A DNA stretch of 64,000 nucleotides from Pseudoalteromonas caenipelagi (GTDB lineage: Bacteria > Pseudomonadota > Gammaproteobacteria > Enterobacterales > Alteromonadaceae). Within the stretch, counting starts at the first letter, position 1. Each line of letters begins with the position of its first letter. Of the stretch, positions 7,481-16,284 are shown in pieces. The position numbers and the translations under genes were made by a program. The stretch spans positions 62,001 through 126,000 of the forward strand of contig NZ_JABBPG010000009.1 in the NCBI RefSeq assembly GCF_013140855.1, written 5' to 3'. Under the pieces are notes generated by a model that had not been told where the DNA came from, searched no databases, and saw only the letters and a list, made by a program, of their open reading frames with translations.

Positions 7481-8743
7481 CTACCTTTGCAAATATTGGT
7501 CAATTAACGTCAGAGTTTTATTTATTGCGCCTTGATTTCGAGTCAGGCAGTTTAGCGCATTCTCTCCTTTAGTTACGCGTTGTATTGGGTTATTCAATAA
7601 CTCAATCACACATGCAGCAAGCTCATCGCTGTTGTGCACAACACGCGCTCCATGGAGTTCAAGTAGTTCAGGGTATACATGAGCAAAATTGTACGTATGT
7701 GGACCCGTTAGAATTGGTACTGAGAAAGCCGCCGCTTCAAGTGGGTTATGACCACCACGCTCAATTAAACTGCCGCCAATATAAGCAACATCTGCGCTAC
7801 CAAAGAGTATTTTTAGTTCGCCAAGAGTGTCAACTAAAAGCACATGACACTTACTGTCGAAGGGTTTGCTTCGACAACAGTGATATAACGAAGAAGCAGT
7901 GAGTAGCTCGTCCACTTTAGCAAATTGCTCGGGGTGACGTGGCGCAATAACAAGCAAAGCATGTGGGTGTACAGCCAATACCTTTTGGTGAGCATTTAGT
8001 ACTTGCTCATGCTCTGTAGGGTGAGTTGAGCCTGCAACCCAAACCGGTCGGTTAGCAAATAATGCTTTAAGCTCTTTTGCATCAGCTCTCTCCTTGTCAC
8101 TTAACTGAATATCAAATTTTATAGAGCCTGTTACCGTGATTTTTTCGGGCGCTAAACCCAATGCAATAAAGCGCTCAGCGTCTAGTTGGTTATGACTGGC
8201 CAATACATCAATGTTTTGCATGATGACTTTGCTTAAAGGCGCAACTTTGTTATAGCCATGAAATGACTTTTCTGACAAACGCGCGTTAAGCACTTGCACG
8301 ATACAACCTTGCTGTTTAGCGTGTGCCAATAAGTTTGGCCAAAGTTCGGTTTCTAATATCAATAGTAGTTTTGGCTGCAAACGGTTGATAAAACGCTTGG
8401 TGGCATAATAAAAATCTATGGGTAAATAACACAGTGCTACCTCATTACCAAAGTTTTGCTTTATCTGTGCTCTTCCCGTTGGAGTATTACAGGTCACAAT
8501 TAAATGCTGGTTAGGATAAGTGTGTTTAAAAGCTTTTATAAGCGGGGTTGCGGCCAGCACTTCACCAACAGATGCGCAGTGGAATATCACCGCATGTTGT
8601 GGTAGTTGTTTGTTGTGAAAGCCCAAACGCTCTAAAAAGTGTTGACGGTAACCCGCATTTTTTTTACCACGAACACCATACAAATAAATAAAAACCAACG
8701 GCGAAAGTAGCGCGAGCAGTAGAGAGTATAATAATCGAGCCAT
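7481..8743 (-). CDS. waaA: 3-deoxy-D-manno-octulosonic acid (Kdo) transferase
   Basis: Adds Kdo from CMP-Kdo to lipid IVA, the first step of LPS inner-core assembly, at the cytoplasmic face of the inner membrane. The 420-residue protein has an N-terminal membrane anchor (MARLLYSLLLALLSPLVF). It has the conserved ASVGEVLAATPL segment with the catalytic Glu, ETELWPNLL, and the C-terminal GGSL-x-x-x-GGHNPLEAAA sugar-nucleotide motif. The ATG at 8743 is preferred over a TTG four codons upstream because it aligns with E. coli WaaA. Kdo kinase (kdkA) lies nearby, which suggests mono-functional Kdo transfer followed by Kdo phosphorylation, as in Vibrio and Haemophilus. Confidence 0.95.
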   Translation of the reverse strand: MARLLYSLLLALLSPLVFIYLYGVRGKKNAGYRQHFLERLGFHNKQLPQHAVIFHCASVGEVLAATPLIKAFKHTYPNQHLIVTCNTPTGRAQIKQNFGNEVALCYLPIDFYYATKRFINRLQPKLLLILETELWPNLLAHAKQQGCIVQVLNARLSEKSFHGYNKVAPLSKVIMQNIDVLASHNQLDAERFIALGLAPEKITVTGSIKFDIQLSDKERADAKELKALFANRPVWVAGSTHPTEHEQVLNAHQKVLAVHPHALLVIAPRHPEQFAKVDELLTASSLYHCCRSKPFDSKCHVLLVDTLGELKILFGSADVAYIGGSLIERGGHNPLEAAAFSVPILTGPHTYNFAHVYPELLELHGARVVHNSDELAACVIELLNNPIQRVTKGENALNCLTRNQGAINKTLTLIDQYLQR

Positions 8744-8891
8744 GGCACCAAACAACTATTTAAAATGCTATTTTAGCGTGTTCGGGTGTTAAATTGAAAT
8801 AGACTAACAAAATTACACATTTGTAGGTGTGCGCCAGAGCGGGTTATTTGCTAGTATGGCAGCACTTTTTTCATTTATTGCTTGTAAATTT

Positions 8892-10343
8892 ATGTCGTTA
8901 AAACTTTCAACCTGTATCGCGGGCATAGTACTGTTTTTCTCAAGTTACAGTTATAGTGCACCTACAGCCTATTTGCCGATAGGTAAAGATAAGTTACTTG
9001 AATACCAAATCGATCGTATGTTTGCGCTGACAGACGGTGTTCCAATGGCTAAGCCATATCGTATCAGCGAAATTAATATGGCATTGCGCAAACTACATGG
9101 CTTGAATCGACCTTTATATAACAGTATTCGAACTCGTTTAACGCCTTATTTCAGTAAAGACGATATTACACGTCAAGGTTTAAAGTTGCGCTATGACTCT
9201 GGCGAAACTGTTAAATTAGCTAACGATAGAAGCAATACATCGCAAGAATATGCAGAATTGTCGCTAGAAGGTGTTTGGCGTGGCAGCGAAAGTACATTAT
9301 TGCAGTTAGGTATGGACTATCGTGTGCGCCAAGGTGACTTGGTGCCTTATAATACCTTTTATGCGCTAGGTGGTGATACGTTTCAGCTAAACTTGGGTTA
9401 CAAGGAGCACTGGTTTTCTCCTTTTAAGAGCTTTGCACAAGTTTATTCAAATAATGCCCAGCCTTCACCTTCAGTATCTTTAGGGCTGGTTGCACCATTA
9501 ACTAACTGGTGGAACTTTGACTTTGAGCTGTTTTATGCGGAATTAGAGTCGGTAGAAAATGGCATCCTATACCAAGGCAAATTGCACTCTGGTAAGCCTA
9601 GATTGGCAGGTACTCATTTTAGTTTAGAGCCAATAGATGGCTGGACTATCGGTTTAAATCGAATGATGCAATTTGGTGGTGGGCCAAGAAAAGTCAGTAC
9701 CAGCGATATCATTAAAGCCTACTTTGACCCAGCAGGTTCTGATAATAAAACAGCCGAATTAAGCCAAGATGCTGAGCTGGGCGACCAATGGGCAACAATC
9801 ACCAGCACACTTCAAACGAACTTCTTTATGCCTGCTGAGTGGTATTTTGAATATGGCGGTGAAGATACCAAAGGCCATAAAAACTACCAATTTGGTAATA
9901 CCGCAACAAGTTTTGGTCTCTATTTACCTCAACTGAGCAACACGACAACTTTGCGTTATGAATATACCAATATGCACAGCCTTTGGTATGAAAATGAGAT
10001 TTACCCAACCAAAGGGAATACGATAAAAGGCGCAGTAGTAGGCCATTTTGCGGGGGATATGCGAGTTTTTGGTGACTCAGCGCCAAGCCAAATTCATACG
10101 CTTGAAATGACGTTAAGTGAAAATGTGAACTCGATGTGGCGTGCAAAGTATACGCAAGTAAATAACGAAAGTGGTTATGTGAATGAGTTTAATGAAATTG
10201 GCAATAGTTACGAAAAAGCGCAAGCATTGCAAATAAGTAACAGCCAGATCATCGATAAACGTCAAGTAGAGACCACATTGACCGTTGGTAAAGATGTTTT
10301 TGGCCAAAGCTATACTTGGCTATCGCTCAATGTATACTGGTAA
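8892..10343 (+). CDS. Wzi-like capsule-assembly outer-membrane protein
   Basis: A 483-residue predicted outer-membrane beta barrel of the Wzi family. The E. coli K30 member is a surface lectin-like protein that helps anchor capsular polysaccharide. The signal peptide is MSLKLSTCIAGIVLFFSSYSYSA; a helical segment follows, then alternating aromatic beta strands, ending WLSLNVYW with a terminal aromatic as expected for BAM substrates. The frame stays open upstream to a GTG at 8829, but starting at 8892 gives a proper signal peptide. It is divergent from waaA and precedes gmhA by about 55 bases. Whether a capsule exists cannot be seen here. Confidence 0.8.
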   Translation: MSLKLSTCIAGIVLFFSSYSYSAPTAYLPIGKDKLLEYQIDRMFALTDGVPMAKPYRISEINMALRKLHGLNRPLYNSIRTRLTPYFSKDDITRQGLKLRYDSGETVKLANDRSNTSQEYAELSLEGVWRGSESTLLQLGMDYRVRQGDLVPYNTFYALGGDTFQLNLGYKEHWFSPFKSFAQVYSNNAQPSPSVSLGLVAPLTNWWNFDFELFYAELESVENGILYQGKLHSGKPRLAGTHFSLEPIDGWTIGLNRMMQFGGGPRKVSTSDIIKAYFDPAGSDNKTAELSQDAELGDQWATITSTLQTNFFMPAEWYFEYGGEDTKGHKNYQFGNTATSFGLYLPQLSNTTTLRYEYTNMHSLWYENEIYPTKGNTIKGAVVGHFAGDMRVFGDSAPSQIHTLEMTLSENVNSMWRAKYTQVNNESGYVNEFNEIGNSYEKAQALQISNSQIIDKRQVETTLTVGKDVFGQSYTWLSLNVYW

Positions 10344-10397
10344 TAATACGATATAATTAAAGAAATCATACCCAAATTCGGGAATATAGGAACAAAT

Positions 10398-10988
10398 ATG
10401 TCGCAAAACGATAAAATCGAACAAAGCTATTTAGAAAGTCTAGAGCGTCACAAAGCTTTGTTTGACACTATGGCAAATTACCACCAAGAGTGTTTAAGTT
10501 TATTAGAAGCGTGCCACAGTACATTAGCGCAAGGCGGTAAGGTGATTTGGTTTGGCAATGGCGGCAGTGCTGCAGATGCACAGCATTTGGCGGCGGAATT
10601 TGTAGTACGTTATAAGCTTGAGCGTGGCCCTTTGGCGTCAATTGCATTAACGACAGATACTTCTATTCTCACGGCACACAGTAATGATTACCACTTTGAT
10701 ACCGTGTTTGAGCGTCAAGTACAAGCTTTGTGTAAGCCTGAAGACTTAGTTATTGGTTTAACCACGTCAGGGACTAGCAAAAATATTAACTTAGCTTTGG
10801 CTGCAGCCAATGATATTGGTGCCAATACTGTGGCGCTCACAGGCCGAAATGGCGGTGAAGTAAAGCATATCGCTAAGCTACCTATCATCATTAAAAATGA
10901 TGAAACAGCGCGTATTCAAGAAGCACATATGTTTATTGGTCACTGGTTATGTGAAGCGGTAGACATGTTGGTTGCGGAGCGCCTGTAA
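10398..10988 (+). CDS. gmhA: Phosphoheptose isomerase
   Basis: Converts sedoheptulose 7-phosphate to D-glycero-D-manno-heptose 7-phosphate, the first step of the ADP-heptose pathway for the LPS inner core. The 196-residue SIS-domain protein shows the sugar-phosphate loop FGNGGSAADAQH around residue 52 and the TTSGTSKN motif around 122. A DiaA-like role is possible for SIS paralogues. The direct linkage to hldE (shared base at the stop/start, 10988) and the presence of gmhB make the heptose role much more likely. Start ATG follows TAGGAACA. Confidence 0.92.
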   Translation: MSQNDKIEQSYLESLERHKALFDTMANYHQECLSLLEACHSTLAQGGKVIWFGNGGSAADAQHLAAEFVVRYKLERGPLASIALTTDTSILTAHSNDYHFDTVFERQVQALCKPEDLVIGLTTSGTSKNINLALAAANDIGANTVALTGRNGGEVKHIAKLPIIIKNDETARIQEAHMFIGHWLCEAVDMLVAERL

Positions 10989-12445
10989 TGGATTTTTCAT
11001 GCTTACAAAAGTTAAACCAAGCACGTGTTTTGGTTGTGGGCGATGTAATGCTTGATAGATATTGGCATGGTGATACAGGACGAATTTCGCCTGAAGCCCC
11101 AGTGCCAGTTGTGAAAGTGAGCAAATTAGAAGACAAAGCCGGTGGCGCTGCAAACGTGGCCAAAAATATCGCGCACCTAGACGGGCAAGTTGGCCTGCTG
11201 GGTTTAATTGGTGAAGATGATAATGGTCAATCACTGCGACGTATTTTAGAAAGCGAAAAAATTGCTTCACAGTTAGTGACGATAGAAGAGTTGCCAACCA
11301 TTTCAAAAATGCGTGTTATCAGCCGACACCAGCAAGTGGTGCGCTTAGACCTTGAAGAGACATTTACTGAGCAACACAGTCGCTTATTGCTGGCACGTTT
11401 AGAGCAAGTACTTGATGATTACGACTTTGTTTTATTCTCAGATTACAACAAAGGCGCATTGGGTGCTATCAAAGAGATGATAAGCCTCGTGAAAGCTGCT
11501 GGCAAAACAGTGTTGATTGACCCTAAATCGAGTGATTTATCCCTTTATCGTGGTGCTGATTACATTACACCGAATTTGAATGAATTCAAGTTGGCAGGCG
11601 GTCGAGTCGACAGTGAGGAAGTGCTCACTGAAAGTGCAAGAGGACTCATTGCAGATAACGGTATTGGCGCAATGCTTTTGACGCGCTCTGAGCAAGGTAT
11701 GTCCTTGATCTCAGCAACTGAAAAACATGACTTTCCTGCTCAAGTACAAGAGGTAAGTGACGTAACTGGTGCTGGAGATACAGTAATTGCAACGCTCACA
11801 ACGATGTTAGGTGCTGGTATGCAGCCTAAAGATGCAGTGGAAGTAGCCAATATTGCCGCTGGTATTGCTGTGAGTAAATTGGGGGCTGCTACCGTTTCGC
11901 CCGAAGAACTTAGTCGTAAAATGGGGCAATATCTGCGTGAAACTGGTGAGCATTACCAAACGCCATTCGATGACGTGTTAAAGCACATCTCATTTGCCAA
12001 GAAAAACGGTGAAAAAATTGTTTTCACTAATGGCTGCTTTGATATTTTACATGCAGGTCATGTGCGTTACTTGGCACAGGCAAAAAGCATGGGAGATAGA
12101 TTGGTCGTTGGCTTAAACAATGATGAATCAATCTCACGTTTAAAGGGTCCAGAAAGACCGATCAACTCACTGCGTGAACGTGCTATGGTGCTCAGCGCTC
12201 TGGCATCCGTTGATTGGGTGATCCCATTTGGGTCGGAAGCTGAAAATGATACACCTGCTAAGTTAATTGAGCTGGTTAGCCCTGATATTCTCGTTAAAGG
12301 TGGTGACTATAAAGTTGAAGACATTGCTGGAGCCGATTATGTGCTAAGTCAGGGGGGGCAGGTTGAAGTACTTGCATTCCTAGATGGTTGCTCTACTTCT
12401 GGTATTATCGAAAAAGCCAAAATGGGTAAATCACAAAAGTCGTGA
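10988..12445 (+). CDS. hldE: Bifunctional heptose-7-P kinase / heptose-1-P adenylyltransferase
   Basis: Carries the second and fourth steps of ADP-heptose synthesis. The 485-residue protein has an N-terminal ribokinase-like kinase domain (about 1–320; GGAANVAKN near residue 55 and the anion-hole/catalytic DVTGAGDT near 258). A C-terminal nucleotidyltransferase domain follows (about 345–480) with TNGCFDILHAGHVRYL and its HxGH signature. Length matches E. coli HldE (477). It overlaps gmhA by one base, so the two are translationally coupled. Its end nearly meets the convergent kdkA. Confidence 0.96.
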   Translation: MDFSCLQKLNQARVLVVGDVMLDRYWHGDTGRISPEAPVPVVKVSKLEDKAGGAANVAKNIAHLDGQVGLLGLIGEDDNGQSLRRILESEKIASQLVTIEELPTISKMRVISRHQQVVRLDLEETFTEQHSRLLLARLEQVLDDYDFVLFSDYNKGALGAIKEMISLVKAAGKTVLIDPKSSDLSLYRGADYITPNLNEFKLAGGRVDSEEVLTESARGLIADNGIGAMLLTRSEQGMSLISATEKHDFPAQVQEVSDVTGAGDTVIATLTTMLGAGMQPKDAVEVANIAAGIAVSKLGAATVSPEELSRKMGQYLRETGEHYQTPFDDVLKHISFAKKNGEKIVFTNGCFDILHAGHVRYLAQAKSMGDRLVVGLNNDESISRLKGPERPINSLRERAMVLSALASVDWVIPFGSEAENDTPAKLIELVSPDILVKGGDYKVEDIAGADYVLSQGGQVEVLAFLDGCSTSGIIEKAKMGKSQKS

Positions 12446-12446
12446 T

Positions 12447-13163
12447 TTACCGGATTGTTGCTTGGTAAGCGCTCAGCAGTGTTTGCCAATCTAGTTCTGA
12501 AAAATTGAAGGTCGGCCACTTGCCGGCCTCTTTTTTAAATGAGCGATGTAAGCGCTCCATATTGGCCCGTTGCCATGCCGCTTGCTGTGGACGAAGTTGC
12601 CCACGGTCAAAATCAATCAAGTACACCTTACCGTCATCGCCAAACAAAATATTGTTGATGTTTAAATCAGCGTGATATACCCCTTGGTTATGAAACTGGG
12701 CGATTGTCCTACCAACGAGAGAAAGTTCTTGCTCCGTGGCTTGGCTTATTTGTAAACGCTCACATAAGCTTGTTGCACCGTTAATCGCAGAAGTTATTAA
12801 ATCGCCTCGATATATCAGCCCTTGCACAGAGACTTTGGCAGCTACAGGCTTAGGCACCGGTAAGCCTAAATTATCAAGTGCACACAGCAACTCAAACTCT
12901 TTATATACACGAGTTTTCTTTAATCCATAAAAAAAGTATTGATCTGAAAGCAATTTACCTACCAAGCCACCACGCCAATAATGTTTGAGTACATTGACAT
13001 GTTCATTGTGCTTATAAAACCAAGCCGTTGCGCGACCTTTTTTAGTGGCAACAATTGCGTTTAATTGTTGCCAGTGAGTTGGGTCAAACCAATCAAGAAA
13101 AACATCGCTGGTGGTCTTTTCGTTGCTGAGCAAGTAATGGCTATTTATTTTGGTAATGTTCAT
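12447..13163 (-). CDS. kdkA: 3-deoxy-D-manno-octulosonic acid kinase
   Basis: Phosphorylates O-4 of the single Kdo residue on lipid A, as in Haemophilus and Vibrio. The 238-residue protein has a lipopolysaccharide-kinase fold: YHADLNINNILF (catalytic loop, His-x-Asp-(x)4-Asn) and LIDFDRG (metal-binding DFD). An upstream segment FYGLKKTRVYKEFELL is also typical. The frame is open 32 codons further upstream, but the ATG at 13163 gives the usual length (E. coli WaaP-like/KdkA about 240). It is convergent with hldE and divergent from the glycosyltransferase gene. Confidence 0.9.
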   Translation of the reverse strand: MNITKINSHYLLSNEKTTSDVFLDWFDPTHWQQLNAIVATKKGRATAWFYKHNEHVNVLKHYWRGGLVGKLLSDQYFFYGLKKTRVYKEFELLCALDNLGLPVPKPVAAKVSVQGLIYRGDLITSAINGATSLCERLQISQATEQELSLVGRTIAQFHNQGVYHADLNINNILFGDDGKVYLIDFDRGQLRPQQAAWQRANMERLHRSFKKEAGKWPTFNFSELDWQTLLSAYQATIR

Positions 13164-13287
13164 CAAACATACGTGGATAGCAAATGATGAGGCAAGTGTA
13201 CCGTGTTTTTTATTCGCCTTAAACTTGCAAAGCACATTGATTAATTTAAGATCGCACACCTAACAAGCTTTATTTGCAGGAAATTTG

Positions 13288-14334
13288 GTGTCTTTTTCTC
13301 CTCGTTCTATTTGTATTCTTAGGCTTTCGGCAATTGGTGACGTGTGTCATGCGGTCGCAGCTGTGCAAGCCATACAAGCAACATACCCTGACGCGTCTAT
13401 CACTTGGGTGATTGGTAAAGTAGAAGCCATGTTATTGGCAGACTTGCCTGGCGTGAAATTTGTCGTGTTTGATAAAAAGCAAGGTAAGGCAGCTTATAAG
13501 ACACTGAAGCAGGCTTTTAGAGGTCAAAGGTTTGATGTGCTGCTGCATATGCAAGTGGCACTTAGGGCTAACCTTGCTGCACGTTGCATTCCCGCAAAAG
13601 TGAAAATCGGCTTTGATAAAGGCCGTAGTAAAGAGCTGCATTCTTTATTTGTTAATCGCAGAATTGAGCCGCAAAGCGAGCCCCATGTACTTGAAGGGTT
13701 CCAGAACTTTGCCCGAACTATTGGCGTAACGTGTGACAAGCCTACTTGGAATATGCCTGTTACAGAACAAGACCGGCAACAAGCACACACGTTGTTAGGT
13801 AGTTTACACGAGCGAATTTTTGCGATTTCCCCCGCGGCAAGTAAAGCTGAGCGTAACTGGTTACCAGAGCGTTATGCTGCACTGGCTGATCATGCTGCAA
13901 AGCAGGGGTTTTCTGTAGTGATCACGGGGGGGCCTACGCCTTTAGAAGAAACACTGGCTGGGGATATTATCCGACATGCTCAATGTGAGATCAAAAATTT
14001 AGTGGGTAAGACGCAACTCAAAACCTTACTCTGTGTACTTGAACGCGCATCACTGGTTTTAGCGCCTGATACTGGCCCTGCTCACATGGCGGTAACGGTT
14101 GGTACGCCCGTAATTGGGTTATATGCACATTCAAACCCTGCTAGAACAGGGCCTTATTTGTATCAAGATTATGTGGTTGAGGTCTATCACCAAAATCTGT
14201 TAGAACAAAAAGGTAAAACGGCACAGCAGCTCCCTTGGGGAGTACGCGTTAAGGGCAGTGATTTAATGGCGCAGATAACCACAGAGCAAGTAATCGATAT
14301 GTTTAACCATGTGGTAGAGGTTGAGAAGCTATGA
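13288..14334 (+). CDS. Glycosyltransferase family 9 (heptosyltransferase type)
   Basis: A 348-residue family 9 glycosyltransferase that probably transfers heptose from ADP-heptose to the LPS inner core. Visible motifs are the N-terminal LRLSAIGDVCHAVAAVQAI, the central ISPAASKAERNWLPERYAAL with its substrate-binding Asn-Trp-Pro, and LAPDTGPAHMAVTVGTPVIGLY at about residue 250. It resembles WaaC/heptosyltransferase I-like proteins and is the only such enzyme in the window. GTG 13288 is preferred because AGGA lies six bases upstream. It overlaps gmhB by four bases (ATGA). The acceptor sugar cannot be read from sequence, so no symbol is given. Confidence 0.88.
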   Translation: MSFSPRSICILRLSAIGDVCHAVAAVQAIQATYPDASITWVIGKVEAMLLADLPGVKFVVFDKKQGKAAYKTLKQAFRGQRFDVLLHMQVALRANLAARCIPAKVKIGFDKGRSKELHSLFVNRRIEPQSEPHVLEGFQNFARTIGVTCDKPTWNMPVTEQDRQQAHTLLGSLHERIFAISPAASKAERNWLPERYAALADHAAKQGFSVVITGGPTPLEETLAGDIIRHAQCEIKNLVGKTQLKTLLCVLERASLVLAPDTGPAHMAVTVGTPVIGLYAHSNPARTGPYLYQDYVVEVYHQNLLEQKGKTAQQLPWGVRVKGSDLMAQITTEQVIDMFNHVVEVEKL

Positions 14335-14882
14335 GTAGCAAACAAAAAGCCATTTTTTTAGATAGAGATGGAGTTATCAATGTTGATCACGCCTATGTTC
14401 ATAAAATTGAAGACTTTGAGTTTATCGATGGTGTGTTCGAGGCATGTCAGCAATTTGTTGCTATGGGCTACATTATCGTTGTGGTAACTAACCAATCTGG
14501 TATTGGGCGAGGTTATTATAACGAGCAGCAGTTTTCCAAATTGAGTGATTGGATGTGCGATGAATTCGCCAAACATCAAGTCAATATTTCCAAGGTTTAT
14601 TACTGCCCTCACCACCCAGACAAAGCTCTGCCGCAGTTTAAACAAGAATGTGGGTGTCGTAAGCCAAGCCCAGGTATGTTGACTCAGGCGATTGAAGAGT
14701 TTGATATTGATGTGTCACAAAGCATCATGGTGGGAGATAAATTATCAGACATAGAAGCGGCTCGTGCGGCAGGACTCAGTAAGGCTATTTTGGTTGAGTC
14801 AGGACAAGCATTTTCCGAGGCAGTAAAAAGCCAAGCAGACCTCGTTTGCGCATCTCTAAAACAGGTGCCAAATTTGTTGTAG
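14331..14882 (+). CDS. gmhB: D-glycero-beta-D-manno-heptose-1,7-bisphosphate 7-phosphatase
   Basis: Third step of ADP-heptose synthesis, between the two HldE reactions. A 183-residue HAD-family phosphatase: FLDRDGVIN (nucleophile and acid Asp) near residue 10, VTNQSGIGRG near 53, and VGDKLSDIEAA near 135. The zinc-binding Cys/His cluster CPHHPDK...CGCRKPSPGM (about 90–115) distinguishes GmhB from histidinol phosphatase. It is translationally coupled to the family 9 glycosyltransferase, which places the whole ADP-heptose route within 4.5 kb. Confidence 0.94.
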   Translation: MSSKQKAIFLDRDGVINVDHAYVHKIEDFEFIDGVFEACQQFVAMGYIIVVVTNQSGIGRGYYNEQQFSKLSDWMCDEFAKHQVNISKVYYCPHHPDKALPQFKQECGCRKPSPGMLTQAIEEFDIDVSQSIMVGDKLSDIEAARAAGLSKAILVESGQAFSEAVKSQADLVCASLKQVPNLL

Positions 14883-14912
14883 CTCATCTCATAACTATTT
14901 CACCTAATCGGA

Positions 14913-15028
14913 TTGCACGGGATAATCACAGTTCGTGCAATTGCGGTTTGAACCTTTTACAATAGCGACCCAATATGATTTGCCCTGTACCCAATGCTAA
15001 CGCGTTGTGTACGTAGGGACCCGTGCAA
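14913..15028. promoter_or_regulatory. Three copies of a CGTGCAA motif upstream of kbl
   Basis: TTGCACG at 14913–14919 and CGTGCAA at 14934–14940 form a perfect inverted repeat; the arms extend to 8 bp (ATTGCACG/CGTGCAAT) with a 14-base spacer. A third CGTGCAA lies at 15022–15028, just before the kbl ribosome binding site. The spacing suggests a regulator that binds an inverted pair plus a downstream half site. The regulator is unknown. Confidence 0.45.
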
Positions 15029-15044
15029 ATAATGGAGACTCCAA

Positions 15045-16241
15045 ATGAGAGCATCGGCCTTTTACAGCCAGATTCAAAATCAGCTTGAAGAAGTAAAAGC
15101 TGAAGGTTTATATAAAAGTGAGCGTATTATCACTTCTTCTCAGCAAGCTGAAATTGCAGTTTCAAGTGGCGATTCAGTGATTAACTTCTGTGCCAACAAC
15201 TACTTGGGACTTGCCAATCATCCTACATTGATTGCTGCTGCCAAGCAGGGGTTAGATGCTCATGGTTTTGGTGTAGCTTCAGTTCGTTTTATTTGTGGAA
15301 CACAAGATATTCATAAAACGTTAGAAGCGAAAATCAGTGAGTTTTTACAAACAGAAGACACGATCCTTTATTCTTCATGCTTTGATGCAAACGCAGGTCT
15401 TTTTGAAACAATTCTTGGCCCTGATGATGCCATTATTTCTGATGCACTAAACCACGCTTCTATTATCGATGGTGTGCGCTTATGTAAAGCTAAGCGTTTT
15501 CGCTATGCAAACAACGACATGGCTGATTTAGAAAAGCAGTTAATCGCTGCGGATGAAGCGGGTGTAAAGAACAAACTGATCGCCACTGACGGTGTCTTTT
15601 CGATGGATGGTGTGATCTGTAACTTAGAAGCGCTTTGTGACTTAGCTGATAAATACGATGCGCTAGTAATGGTTGATGATTCACATGCGGTTGGTTTTGT
15701 TGGTGAAAATGGTCGTGGTACGCCTGAGTATTGTGGTGTGATGGACCGTGTTGATATTATTACAGGTACGCTTGGTAAAGCGCTTGGTGGTGCATCTGGT
15801 GGTTATACATCGGGTAAAAAAGAAGTGATTGACTGGCTACGTCAGCGTTCTCGTCCATACTTATTCTCTAACTCTTTGGCTCCTTCAATTGTAACAGCGT
15901 CAATTGCGGTACTCGACATGCTAAAAGAGGGTAAAGCATTACGTGACACATTGTGGAGCAATGCCGCTTACTTCCGTGAAAAAATGGAAGCGGCTGGATT
16001 TACTTGTGCAGGTAAAGATCATGCCATCATTCCTGTAATGCTAGGTGATGCAAAAATTGCAGCTCAGATGGCAGACAAGTTACTTGCTGAGGGTATTTAT
16101 GTTACTGGTTTCTCATTCCCTGTAGTACCTAAAGGGCAAGCAAGGATCCGTACACAAATTTCAGCTGCTCATACGCGTGAGCAGCTAGACAAAGCCATTG
16201 ACGCCTTTACTCGTATTGGTAAAGAGCTAGGCATTATATAA
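15045..16241 (+). CDS. kbl: Glycine C-acetyltransferase (2-amino-3-ketobutyrate CoA ligase)
   Basis: PLP enzyme that cleaves 2-amino-3-ketobutyrate with CoA to glycine and acetyl-CoA, the second step of threonine breakdown after Tdh. The 398-residue length matches E. coli. Motifs: NNYLGLANHP near residue 50, VDDSHAVGFVG (about 209–219) and the PLP lysine in GTLGKALGGASGG near 245. The ATG follows GGAGACT. The partner tdh is 43 bases downstream. Low intergenic distance and the CGTGCAA motifs upstream suggest one regulated kbl–tdh operon. Confidence 0.96.
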   Translation: MRASAFYSQIQNQLEEVKAEGLYKSERIITSSQQAEIAVSSGDSVINFCANNYLGLANHPTLIAAAKQGLDAHGFGVASVRFICGTQDIHKTLEAKISEFLQTEDTILYSSCFDANAGLFETILGPDDAIISDALNHASIIDGVRLCKAKRFRYANNDMADLEKQLIAADEAGVKNKLIATDGVFSMDGVICNLEALCDLADKYDALVMVDDSHAVGFVGENGRGTPEYCGVMDRVDIITGTLGKALGGASGGYTSGKKEVIDWLRQRSRPYLFSNSLAPSIVTASIAVLDMLKEGKALRDTLWSNAAYFREKMEAAGFTCAGKDHAIIPVMLGDAKIAAQMADKLLAEGIYVTGFSFPVVPKGQARIRTQISAAHTREQLDKAIDAFTRIGKELGII

Positions 16242-16246
16242 TTTCA

Positions 16247-16267
16247 AAGCAAGCAAAGTGCTTGCTT
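16247..16267 (+). other. Perfect 9-bp hairpin between kbl and tdh
   Basis: AAGCAAGCA pairs perfectly with TGCTTGCTT around an AAG loop, starting five bases after the kbl stop. No U tract follows, so it is not a standard intrinsic terminator. It could set the relative expression of the two genes or protect the processed mRNA. Confidence 0.5.
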
Positions 16268-16284
16268 GTCACTGAGTAATGAGT

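Noticed and set aside
8829..8891. Possible JUMPstart/ops element (CAGAGCGGG...) and GTG start upstream of the wzi-like gene
   Set aside because: The conserved GGCGGTAGC core of ops is absent, and the GTG start would bury the signal peptide behind 21 residues.
13164..13259. 32-codon N-terminal extension of kdkA
   Set aside because: Family length and alignment support the ATG at 13163; the extension is rich in unrelated residues.
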